Below the pieces are notes generated by a model. The model saw nothing but the letters and a program-made list of their open reading frames with translations, did not search any database and was not told the origin of the DNA. A stretch of 64,000 nt of DNA. Origin: CAVWDU01 sp963840725. GTDB taxonomy: Bacteria > Pseudomonadota > Gammaproteobacteria > Pseudomonadales > Halieaceae. The stretch spans positions 1-64,000 of the forward strand of contig CAWIZY010000022.1 of the NCBI GenBank assembly GCA_963840725.1. Reading direction: 5' to 3'. The translations under genes and the position numbers were made by a program. The stretch's first letter is position 1. Each line of letters begins with the position of its first letter. Shown in pieces: positions 1-8,079 of this stretch.

Positions 1-52
1 TTTGAAAACGAACGCCCTGATCGGATATACCGGTCAGGGCGTTTTACTGTGG
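1..52 (+). terminator. rRNA-operon intrinsic terminator (copy 1)
   Basis: A 12-bp stem, cgccctgatcgg pairing with ccggtcagggcg (one G-T wobble), closes a 5-nt loop and is followed by tttta. A nearly identical block at 145-196 directly follows a 5S rRNA 3' end. I infer that this copy follows a complete 5S gene lying just left of the window. Confidence 0.8.
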
Positions 53-115
53 TTCTCTGATGCTCTCACATGAGGAAACCCGCTCTTTATGGGTGGGATT
101 CCGGACGCCGGACCG

Positions 116-146
116 CCCCCTGTGAGAGTAGGTCATCGCCAGGCTT
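116..146 (+). rRNA. 5S rRNA 3'-end fragment
   Basis: The stretch from ccccc through tgtgagagtaggtcatcg to ccaggctt matches the universal gammaproteobacterial 5S 3' end (helix V and the closing strand of helix I). The 5' two thirds of a 5S gene are absent: bases 53-115 do not read as 5S on this strand. On the opposite strand, 64-80 also resembles part of a 5S 3' arm, suggesting a scrambled duplication. This is probably a non-functional remnant left by unequal recombination at the end of an rRNA operon. Confidence 0.65.
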
Positions 147-196
147 TGAAAACGAACGCCCTGATCGGATACACCGGTCAGGGCGTTTTACTGTGG
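145..196 (+). terminator. rRNA-operon intrinsic terminator (copy 2)
   Basis: This is a second copy of the hairpin at 1-52, with a single difference in the loop (ataca for atata), again followed by tttta. It sits directly after the 5S fragment. The TAA stop of the threonine-aldolase remnant on the other strand (188-190) lies inside this block, so the duplication may have cut into that gene's end. Confidence 0.75.
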
Positions 197-652
197 GCCT
201 GTGCGAGGCTTTTTATGCCGTCTTTGTACCCGCTTGAAAAAATCCTCTAGCCACGCCTGCCATTGGCCGCGGCTGGCCGTTTGTATGGCTTGTCCGATGC
301 TGAATTCCATGACATAGCGGCCGTCAATGTTGATGCGCGGCACAGGCATAAGAAAAACCCGGTTACATTCGGTCCAATCGCAGGCGCGCTCCAAAAAAGT
401 TATCGCGTCAACCGGCACTGGCAGGTGAAACAGATTGGTTGGCGGCAGCTTTGCCCAGTAGCGCGGCGATCTCAGCTTCGAAAGACTCGATGAGCTTGCC
501 CTTTCCGTAGAGGTCCGGACCGGAGAAATGCAGCGCCTGTTCTGCGATGGCCTCGAGCTGGAGGTCATCGACATCGGCGGTTGACCGATCACGTGGTGGT
601 GACACTGATGTCGGAGCGACTGATAGCGAGCGATCAACGCGTCGGGGATCAT
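188..652 (-). pseudogene. Threonine aldolase / beta-eliminating lyase remnant
   Basis: Three segments in two frames together resemble the ends of a PLP-dependent threonine aldolase. The first (from 652, MIPDALIARYQSLRHQC) looks like the N-terminus. The second, in another frame, carries EAIAEQALHFSGPDLYGKG and FEAEIAALLGK, typical of the family just before its catalytic core. The third, back in the first frame, carries LFHLPVPVDA and a C-terminal tail ending at 188. About 150 codons remain, against roughly 350 in the family, and the PLP-lysine core is missing. At least two frame changes plus a large internal deletion make this a decayed gene. The family call rests on motif memory only. Confidence 0.55.
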
Positions 653-930
653 GGTGGTGACACTCGCTTGCGGGAAAGCGCAATGATGACTGATTTGCAC
701 CCTGTTGTGGAGGTCCAAGGGTAGGACCGGCTGCTGGCGCCGGGCACTGACTGCGCAAAAATACTGGTCCGTTGCTTATACGAGACCTATACTTTTTGCG
801 ACTGGATGTCGTTGTATGCGTTCAGGTGTTCCCCTGTGGCTGATAGGGCAATTTCACCGGTCGCTGTATCCGCGTGTTTAACTGCACCCTGGTAGCCGTT
901 TCTCGTTTCGATCAATCAAGGGTGGTAACG

Positions 931-1850
931 ATGTCTCAGCAAGCCGTACAGCTCTCCGCACACCTGATGAACGTTTTACCGGTATACCTGACTTTGATTA
1001 TCCTGTGTCTTATACCGAAAACTTACCCGGCTACGAGGGATTGCGCGCGGCCTGGATTGACGTGGGGCCAAAAACAGCGACGCGCACCTTTCTGTGTCTT
1101 CATGGCGAGCCCAGTTGGTCTTTTCTCTATCGTCGTATGATACCGGTATTTCTGGCCAGTGGCGCCCGGGTAATCTGCCCGGATTTGTTCGGATTTGGCC
1201 GCTCTGACAAGCCAACTCAGGCACAGACCTATACGTTTGATTTTCATCGGGACCATATCCTGAGGCTGGTGGAATACCTCAATCTCACCGATATCACATT
1301 GGTCGTGCAAGACTGGGGTGGCCTGATTGGTCTGACTTTGCCGGTTGATGATGGTTTCAGGTCACGTCTGTCGCGTCTAATTGTGATGAACACAACGCTG
1401 GGATTGGGGCAGTCTCCAGGCAAAGGCTTTGATGACTGGAAAACATACGCCGTGAACACACCCGAATTCAGGGCCGGCAAGATTATCGCGGCGGGTACAC
1501 CGCACCTGACCGAACGCGAGATCGCTGCCTACGATGCGCCATTCCCCGATGCCAGCTTCCAGGCAGGTGCGCGGCGGTTTCCTGCACTGGTACCTGTGTC
1601 GCCCGAAATGGATGGCGTGGAGCTCAGCACCAGGGCGGCTTCGTTCTGGCAGAACGATTGGCGCGGCGACACCTTCATGGCGGTCGGGGATGCGGATCCT
1701 GTTCTCGGCCCCCCGGTCATGCGGCAATTGCAAACGATGATACATGGCTGCCCCGATCCACTGCTTATCGAGGGTGGCGGTCACTTTGTGCAGGAGTGGG
1801 GCGACGCCATCGCGCGGGCGGCTATGGAGAGCTTTGGCGATACCGAATGA
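931..1850 (+). CDS. Haloalkane dehalogenase (start region frameshifted)
   Basis: This alpha/beta hydrolase replaces the halogen of haloalkanes with hydroxyl through an aspartyl-ester intermediate. Numbering from the GTG at 1005, D103 in VVQDWGG is the nucleophile, D231 in GDADPVLG the second acid and H260 in GGGHF the base. HGEPSWS carries the oxyanion region and W104 is a halide-binding Trp. The family's N-terminal strand, LRTPDERF then IPDFDYPV, is encoded at 954-1004 in the same frame but has no start codon. An ATG at 931, preceded by agggtgg, lies in another frame. Removing one CT from ctctcc at 952-957 joins them into a 305-residue protein of normal length. If the sequence is right, translation must begin at GTG 1005 and the protein loses this strand. 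The nearest + strand neighbour is 11 kb away. Confidence 0.8.
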
Positions 1851-1882
1851 TCAACTGCCCTGCGCGCCCGGCCGAACTGCCA

Positions 1883-2542
1883 TCACAGCAAGCCGAGTGC
1901 CCCCGCCGCCTTGTTGAGGTCTGAGACGAAAGGGTCCTGGTCGGCATCGCTATGCCAGCTGTACTCCGCAAGTGCAGCCACCTCCACGGCCAGTTCGGCG
2001 CCCCACAGACGCTGAATAACGGCCAGACTCATGTCCATACCCGCCGAGACACCGGATGCTGTCACCACGGGACCATCGTCAACCCATCTAGCGTTCTCGA
2101 TCCAGTCAACCTTGTCAGACTGCCGGGTCGCCAGGGCGAACAACTGTTTGTTGGAAGTCGCTCGGTGGCCGTCCAGGATGCCGGCCTTTGCCAGCAGTGC
2201 CGAGCCCGTGCAAACGGAGGCGGTAATTTTTGCGTGGTCGCTGCGCGTCCTCAGGAATTCCAGCATGTGGACGTTGTCCAGTTCGGGGAGTGTGCCGACG
2301 CCACCGGGCAGTAGCAGGATATCCAGGGAAGGCGCATCCGGGAAACTGTAGTCGGCGATGACCTGTGGGCCGGAGATCTCCATGCCCAAGGCGGCGGTTA
2401 CAGGGCCGGTCTGCTCGGCGACCATAAAGAGTTTCAGCTGTTCTCTGGGCACCATGGAGAACATTTCCAGCGGCCCGAAGAGGTCCAGCATTTCGAACCC
2501 AGGGTACAAAATGGCTCCCAGAGCCAGAGCTTGTGTGCTCAT
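1883..2542 (-). CDS. DJ-1/PfpI family protein (isonitrile hydratase-like)
   Basis: This 219-residue single-domain member of the DJ-1/PfpI/ThiJ class-I glutamine-amidotransferase-like fold is cytosolic. The nucleophile elbow ITASVCTGSALLAKAGIL puts the catalytic Cys at residue 111, with an upstream acidic residue in LDLFGPLE (about E26), as in isonitrile hydratase InhA and the N-terminal domain of GlxA-type regulators. There is no C-terminal AraC DNA-binding domain, so an enzyme is more likely than a regulator. The start at 2542 is chosen over in-frame upstream codons because gacaggag precedes it and homologues begin near the LYPGFEMLD strand. The substrate cannot be read from sequence. Confidence 0.8.
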   Translation of the reverse strand: MSTQALALGAILYPGFEMLDLFGPLEMFSMVPREQLKLFMVAEQTGPVTAALGMEISGPQVIADYSFPDAPSLDILLLPGGVGTLPELDNVHMLEFLRTRSDHAKITASVCTGSALLAKAGILDGHRATSNKQLFALATRQSDKVDWIENARWVDDGPVVTASGVSAGMDMSLAVIQRLWGAELAVEVAALAEYSWHSDADQDPFVSDLNKAAGALGLL

Positions 2543-2577
2543 ACCGGTATCTCCTGTCGTCCGGGCATCATTGGGAT

Positions 2578-2829
2578 CTAACGTTGCTTGTATTGTGTTG
2601 GGCAGTAGCCTCGTGTCACGGAGGGGTCCCGGATTCCTGCATGCTTGGTTTGACGGCCATTCACTCTTTTGCGCCAAAGTTTGAAGCTGCCGGGCTTCAG
2701 CGTTTTCCTCATGAATGTAATGACCTCTTGTTCGCTCAATCCAAATTGCAGGGCAATAGCCTCAAAAGGCGTTCTATCTTCCCATGCCATCTCTATCACT
2801 CTGGACTCTTCTGCTTTCGAAAGTTTCAT
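2578..2829 (-). CDS. DUF2805 / TIGR03643 small protein
   Basis: This protein of about 83 residues begins MKLSKAEESRVIEMAWED and contains PFEAIALQFGLSEQEV and LKPGSFKLWRKRV, the hallmark of the TIGR03643/DUF2805 family. The middle looks like a small helix-turn-helix, but no function is established for the family. The start at 2829 matches the usual family N-terminus; longer in-frame starts (2838, 2880) would add an unlikely hydrophobic tail. It lies 35 bp upstream of the DJ-1-like gene on the same strand and may be cotranscribed with it. Confidence 0.7.
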   Translation of the reverse strand: MKLSKAEESRVIEMAWEDRTPFEAIALQFGLSEQEVITFMRKTLKPGSFKLWRKRVNGRQTKHAGIRDPSVTRGYCPTQYKQR

Positions 2830-3005
2830 GGCAAACATCTCGCAACCTGAAAGCACTAGATACGCTGCGACAAGTAGCACAGATTCACCAGAGTCTGTAG
2901 ATACGACGGGTCGGCCGAGTGCTGCCTTTGTTCGAAGATCGTGGCTTCGGTGGACAGCAGCTACAGCTGGGTTTGCATGTCGGGGTTCGGCCTCGCCCGG
3001 TTACT

Positions 3006-4721
3006 TTATTCCGCGACTGAATAGACTTCCTCACCGGCGATAAAAGTCTTCAAAACCCGGGTCTGGTGGACCTGCCCGAGATCGATTTTGGTGGGATTCC
3101 GATCGAGAATGATCAGGTCTGCCAGTTTGCCCACCTCGATCGTGCCACCTTTGTCCAGTCGGCCCATCATCGCGGCGCCATTGCGGGTAAAGACCGTCAG
3201 TGCCTGTTCCATGGTTATCCGTTGTCCCGCGCCAATCGGTGCCCCTTTGGTGCCGGGCAGCTGTCGAGAGACGAGGGTTTCAATGCCCAGCCAGGGATTG
3301 ACCGAGGGCACGACCGGCCAATCTGAGCCGGCCGTGACCAGGGCGCCCGTATCAAGTGCATCCTTGATAGGCCACAGGCGTTCCATCCTCCTGGGGCCTA
3401 CGGCGGCCATGATGTCTACCGCGGTGATGGGAGTTGGATACCAGATATAGGGCGAAAACTCCCAGGCAAAACCGATGTTCTGGAAGCGCGGCAGGTCTGC
3501 CGGGTCGATGAAGGTGTTGTGCCCCACATGGTGGCGGGGTCCACCAGAACCATTTACCGCCCTGGCATGTGCTATCGCGTCAATGGCGGCTCTTACCGAG
3601 GCATCGCCGGCGGCATGAAATTTTATTTCCAGGCCCTGGCGGTCAAAGTCGGCGACGGCCTTATTGAGTGTCTCCTGAGGAATCATCAGCATGCCGCGCT
3701 CTTCGGTACTGCCGTGTGGGTGCCCTTCGCTGCTCTGGGACAGGTAGGGCTCAAGCATAGCTGCCGTGCGACTCTCGATAGGGACCCCATCCAGGAATAA
3801 CTTGATACAGTCCAGCTTCAATCGCCCTCCCGAATACTGTTGACGGCGAGGTATCAGGCCTTCGCTGTCACCGGAGCCGGGGCCCCAGACGATGCAGCCA
3901 CGGGCGTACTGCTTGAGACCACCACTGCGGGCGTACTCAGACATGCCTTCAATGTAGTCCTTGCGAATCGATGCGTCAGTGAAAGCAACAATACCGTAGG
4001 AGAGCATTTCGTCTGTCGCCGCCTTGATGTCCGCAACCTGGGTAGCCAGGTTAGCTTTCGGTAGCAGTTCAGAAACCGTATCAGCCGCCGCCTCGCGCAA
4101 CACGCCGGTTGGCTTCCCCCGGCTATCGCGGTCGATTCGCCCGCCATCGGGGTCAGGGGTGTTCCGGTCTATTCCGGCTATTTCCAGTGCTTTGCTGTTT
4201 GCCCAGACACTGTGCAGGGATTCGTCATTGAGTACCACGGGGTTGTCAGGTGATACGGCGTCAAGCAGGCGTCTGTGCTGCTCGCCCGGGTCGAAAACTG
4301 CCCCCACCCAGCTGCCACCCGTAATCCAGTCACCGGGCTTGGCTGCAGTAACGCAGGCTTTCACCGCAGCTACAATTGCGTCCGCCCTGGCGCTACTCGA
4401 AAAGTTGCAGGCGCGTTTCTGCTGCCCGGCAAAAAATGCGTGGACATGCATATCGTAGAGACCCGGCAATACCGTCCGCCCCTGCAGGTCGACTACCTTG
4501 CTGTTTTTGGTCTTCCTGGCCAGCACGTCTTCCCGGGTACCTGCGGCGACGATGACGCCACCGCGCACTGCCAGCGCCTCAACCCAGCCCGATGGCGTCA
4601 TGATTTCGCCGTTGACAAACAGTTGATCCGAGCGGGTTGCGACTGCCCCGAAGGCCAGAAGCAGGCCTATCACCGTCAGCCAGAGGGCTCTATGCGATGG
4701 GGGCTTTGCGTGTTTCGACAT
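3006..4721 (-). CDS. Secreted amidohydrolase (YtcJ-like, metal-dependent)
   Basis: This large amidohydrolase-3 family protein of 571 residues belongs to the YtcJ/N-substituted formamide deformylase-like group and hydrolyses C-N bonds of an unknown substrate. An N-terminal hydrophobic segment, LWLTVIGLLLAFGAVA, suggests export or anchoring. After an N-terminal beta-sandwich strand comes the metal motif DMHVHAFF (HxH). Further His ligands are in RHHVGHNTF, and the late Asp is in VTAGSDWPV, a typical TIM-barrel arrangement. The C-terminal urease-type strand, KLADLIILDRNP, is intact. The start at 4721 is preferred because gaaggag lies 9 nt upstream; the in-frame ATG at 4730 would leave no spacing. 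Confidence 0.8.
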   Translation of the reverse strand: MSKHAKPPSHRALWLTVIGLLLAFGAVATRSDQLFVNGEIMTPSGWVEALAVRGGVIVAAGTREDVLARKTKNSKVVDLQGRTVLPGLYDMHVHAFFAGQQKRACNFSSSARADAIVAAVKACVTAAKPGDWITGGSWVGAVFDPGEQHRRLLDAVSPDNPVVLNDESLHSVWANSKALEIAGIDRNTPDPDGGRIDRDSRGKPTGVLREAAADTVSELLPKANLATQVADIKAATDEMLSYGIVAFTDASIRKDYIEGMSEYARSGGLKQYARGCIVWGPGSGDSEGLIPRRQQYSGGRLKLDCIKLFLDGVPIESRTAAMLEPYLSQSSEGHPHGSTEERGMLMIPQETLNKAVADFDRQGLEIKFHAAGDASVRAAIDAIAHARAVNGSGGPRHHVGHNTFIDPADLPRFQNIGFAWEFSPYIWYPTPITAVDIMAAVGPRRMERLWPIKDALDTGALVTAGSDWPVVPSVNPWLGIETLVSRQLPGTKGAPIGAGQRITMEQALTVFTRNGAAMMGRLDKGGTIEVGKLADLIILDRNPTKIDLGQVHQTRVLKTFIAGEEVYSVAE

Positions 4722-4882
4722 AGCTGTCATCTCCTTCAGGTCCGGTTCAGCCCGGATAGGGCAGGGAAAAACGGGCGAACAATAGTCTCATCGGTCCAGT
4801 GTAGACCCATGCCGGTTTCGCGTCACAGAAATGTCGGTGGTGGCCAGGGCTGCTGTCTGCTATCGCAACTGCAACGGCGTCT

Positions 4883-5533
4883 TCAAGCTGTCGGGCACCG
4901 GTATCCGAAGTGTTCTAACTCGAACGCATATTTTTGTTCGACAATGGCCCTGGTGTGCCGGTCGTAGAACGCCGCGAGCGGGATAGCCTGCTCACGAAAA
5001 CCGCCCTTCAGGGTCGGCAGCCGTTCCGGCTCATAAGGCAGCTGCAGTGCCGTGCAGACCTGGCGGATATCGTCAGTGAGCGATTCAAATCGGATGTAGT
5101 AATCCATGCACAATGCGCCATCGATGGTATAGGTGTGCCGGTCGATTACGTCACCGCCATTTTTCACCCAGTCGCGGAACCCCGTCACTGGTTCAGGCGG
5201 TTGCTCAGTGTCCCTGATACTGAAAAAGTAGCCGGACACGAGCTTGTCGAAGGGGTCACGGATAACGGTGAATTTGAAGTAGGCGTTCCAGATCTCCATT
5301 CCGATTTTTTCCCGGATATCCGCGGCGGCCATATGGTTGAACCACTGGTCTTCGCCACCGGCGCTGCCCCGGTAGCCGATAATACCGGCATCACTGACAT
5401 ATTCATCCCGGGCATGTTGAAAAGACCATTCACCCTCAGGCATACAATACGGCTCGAAATAGGACTCCACCGATGTGCTGGCGGTCTTTGCCGTCTTGGT
5501 GTAGATGAACTGTTTGCGATGGCTGATCAGCAT
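4883..5533 (-). CDS. Sulfotransferase family protein
   Basis: This 216-residue protein resembles sulfotransferase family 2, which moves sulfate from PAPS to an acceptor such as a sugar or peptide. The 5'-phosphosulfate loop is near the N-terminus (YTKTAKTASTSVE, residues about 11-23), and the 3'-phosphate-binding strand-helix is FTVIRDPFDKLVSGYF. The start at 5533 follows ggagacgac and places the loop directly after the first strand, as in the family. The long in-frame extension upstream is antisense to neighbouring genes and not credible. No signal peptide or membrane segment is visible. It lies 55 bp downstream of the HD-GYP gene on the same strand. Confidence 0.75.
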   Translation of the reverse strand: MLISHRKQFIYTKTAKTASTSVESYFEPYCMPEGEWSFQHARDEYVSDAGIIGYRGSAGGEDQWFNHMAAADIREKIGMEIWNAYFKFTVIRDPFDKLVSGYFFSIRDTEQPPEPVTGFRDWVKNGGDVIDRHTYTIDGALCMDYYIRFESLTDDIRQVCTALQLPYEPERLPTLKGGFREQAIPLAAFYDRHTRAIVEQKYAFELEHFGYRCPTA

Positions 5534-5588
5534 GTCGTCTCCACGTCTTGGCTGATGGTGCAGGTGCTGCGACTCGGTGCCTGGGTTT

Positions 5589-8051
5589 TCAATGGGCAGT
5601 AATCGATGACTGGGTCGTTGCGATATCACGCGGGTCTGGGTTTTGAGGTCCGAGGTATTTAGCCTTGTCGACGGCGTCGATCTGGTTGGGAGGCAGGAAC
5701 TTCTCGGCATATTCCCGATAAATGTCCTCGCGGACAAACAGCTCGAACGAATCCCTGTCCAGGTGGCCATCCAGAACCATACGATAGAGAATATCAATGG
5801 CTTCGCTAACGGTCTTCGCCTTTTTGTAGGGCCTGTCTCCTGCGGTCAGGGCCTCGAACACGTCGGCTATTGCCAGCAGACGTTCCGGAATACTGAGCTC
5901 ATCCCCACGCAGCCGACGCGGATAACCGGTACCCTTCATGGTCTCGTGATGCGTCGAGGCATAGCGTGGTACGTTCTTGAGTTCCTCCGGAAATGGCAGG
6001 CTCTCCAGCATCTTGATGGTGCTGATCATGTGTTCGTTGATCTTAAAGCGATCCTCGGCTGTCAGGGTCCCGCGCGATACGGTGAGGTTATACAGCTCGC
6101 CCTGGTTATACATATGCTCCGGTATCTCCATACGGATACCAAAGCTTTCCGGGTAGTCGGTTGATCGTGTCCGCTCTATGATGTGCTCGGGACGGTCGTC
6201 AAGCAGGTTTTCAGTAGCCGGTAGGGAGGTGTCGGCACCCTGCATTCGCAGCTCTTCTCCGGGCGAGAGACCGAGGCTATTGTCAAAGTGCCGCTGCCAG
6301 GTGATCTGGCCCAGCTCGCGGAGTCGCTCCTGTTTGTCTTGCGCCATAAATTCGCCGCCCACATTGCAGCTGGCGATGAACGCAAAGTCCGCTCTGAGCT
6401 TCTCCTGCCGCGCAGCCAGCTTCGCAGCGAGGCGCTCACGCGCCGCCGGCGCTTGGGTCAGCTGCTGCCAGTAGTCCAGCTCCGCGTCACGCCACAGCAC
6501 TTCGAATCGCATCCTTACCTCGTGGATTCGATTGTAGATGGTTTCCAGCTTGCTGCCCTTGTCAACCACGTGCTCAGGGGTAGTGATTTTACCGCAGTCA
6601 TGTAACCAGGCGGCGATACGAAACTCGCGCCACTGGTCCTCGGTGGTCAGTTGGAACTGGTCAAAGGGCGGACACTGACTGCTGGAAGCGTGTTCGGCCA
6701 GCATCATTGCCAGCTCAGGCACCCGCTCGCAGTGATCACCCGTGTAGGGAGACTTGTCGTCGATGGCCTGGGCAATCAGCTTGATAATGGAATCGAGTAA
6801 CTCTTCCTGGGCGCGCTCATGATTTTGGATGGCCCCGACCATGGTGACCATAGAGTCCGACAAGGCGTCCAGTTCGGCGATGTGTGAGGGGACGCGCTGC
6901 ACCTCTGCAAAACGCCGCTGCCGGACTTTCTCGTTCTCCAGCGCCAGTTGGCGCACTGGCCTGACAATCGGCGAGGCAAAGAACCAGGACAGCGGCAATA
7001 GCAGTAATAACAGAGCCGCAGTGATCAGGATGGACAAGCGCACTTTGTCCAGAAACGGACCAACGACACTCTCTCTCGGCGTTAGAATGCCTACGAACAG
7101 GCCGGATTTATCACTGTCGTCATTGTCATTCGCACCGTTGGTGAGTGGGGCGCTGAAAGCGTAGTAGGGCTCCTGCGGTTGGCCAAACTCCAGCAGTTTT
7201 TCCTGCAGGCCAGGATCTCTTGCCATGGCGGCCAGTTGTTCGCCCTCCAGGGAGTCGAAAGTGGTGTCCGGATTACTGGATGCGACGACCTGGGCCTGCT
7301 GGTTATACAACAGCACATCGCTCGTTTTCGCGACGTCCAGCGCGCCCAGGAACCGCGACATGGTTTCGAGGGTGATGTCGATCGCAACAACGGCATCGGT
7401 ACCGCTGATACGCTTCGATCCGGTTTGCCCAAGTGCACCCAGCTGCGCAAAGCGGTAGGGGTCACTGCGCTGAAAGCCCTCACTCGCCATCGCATCGGTA
7501 AACCACTGTCGAGTCGGTACATCGTAGTCTGTCGCTTCGTGCCGCTCGCGCAGGGTATTTAGGCCGGCATCAAGGTAACGGAAATGACGGTAGCGGTCGC
7601 TGGTATTGCCATCAATTCTGATAGTCACCCAGCGATCCCCCGGACGCGCCTGCAGGGCCGTGCGTGCATTGCGGTTGGACTCGAGATTGATAACTTCGTA
7701 AAAACTGCCATTGGCTGTTCCCACATAGATGCCATAAAACAACGGGTTCTCTCGCATCAGGCGGGAGAAGACCTGCAGTTGGTCGTCCTGAGTCTGAATG
7801 CCAGCAAGAGCGGTGTTTTCACCCAGTAGTTCAAGCAGATAGCGCGTTTTCTCGCCGATGCTGCGCAGTTCTGCTGCGATGCCGCTTGCAGTGGAGGTAT
7901 AGATGCGTTGGGTGAAGGTTGTGGCGAGTCGTGAACCAAAGTAGTACTGCAGGCCGATGGCAACCATGGCGGTCAAGACAGTGGCAACAATAAAAGCGGA
8001 CACCACCGTCATCCTGATGGTGATGTGGTGCTTGCGAGCGGGCCGGTTCAT
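5589..8051 (-). CDS. Cache-HAMP-HD-GYP cyclic-di-GMP phosphodiesterase
   Basis: This 820-residue membrane sensor has TM1 at about residues 14-34, a periplasmic Cache-type domain to about 400, then TM2 (RLSILITAALLLLLLPLSW) and a HAMP linker. A C-terminal HD domain follows (GDHCERVPELA, WLHDCGKITTPEHVV) with the GYP half (HHETMKGTGYP, then IADVFEALTAGDRPYK). HD-GYP proteins degrade cyclic di-GMP. Two oddities are visible. The usual acidic residue before the Gly of HHExxDGxGYP is Lys. About 215 residues separate the HD and HHE motifs, some 150 more than in minimal HD-GYP domains. The start at 8051 is chosen because MNRPARKHH leads straight into TM1; upstream codons overlap the preceding gene. 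Confidence 0.85.
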   Translation of the reverse strand: MNRPARKHHITIRMTVVSAFIVATVLTAMVAIGLQYYFGSRLATTFTQRIYTSTASGIAAELRSIGEKTRYLLELLGENTALAGIQTQDDQLQVFSRLMRENPLFYGIYVGTANGSFYEVINLESNRNARTALQARPGDRWVTIRIDGNTSDRYRHFRYLDAGLNTLRERHEATDYDVPTRQWFTDAMASEGFQRSDPYRFAQLGALGQTGSKRISGTDAVVAIDITLETMSRFLGALDVAKTSDVLLYNQQAQVVASSNPDTTFDSLEGEQLAAMARDPGLQEKLLEFGQPQEPYYAFSAPLTNGANDNDDSDKSGLFVGILTPRESVVGPFLDKVRLSILITAALLLLLLPLSWFFASPIVRPVRQLALENEKVRQRRFAEVQRVPSHIAELDALSDSMVTMVGAIQNHERAQEELLDSIIKLIAQAIDDKSPYTGDHCERVPELAMMLAEHASSSQCPPFDQFQLTTEDQWREFRIAAWLHDCGKITTPEHVVDKGSKLETIYNRIHEVRMRFEVLWRDAELDYWQQLTQAPAARERLAAKLAARQEKLRADFAFIASCNVGGEFMAQDKQERLRELGQITWQRHFDNSLGLSPGEELRMQGADTSLPATENLLDDRPEHIIERTRSTDYPESFGIRMEIPEHMYNQGELYNLTVSRGTLTAEDRFKINEHMISTIKMLESLPFPEELKNVPRYASTHHETMKGTGYPRRLRGDELSIPERLLAIADVFEALTAGDRPYKKAKTVSEAIDILYRMVLDGHLDRDSFELFVREDIYREYAEKFLPPNQIDAVDKAKYLGPQNPDPRDIATTQSSITAH

Positions 8052-8079
8052 TGTGAGATCATCGCCGCTGTGCCTGAAT

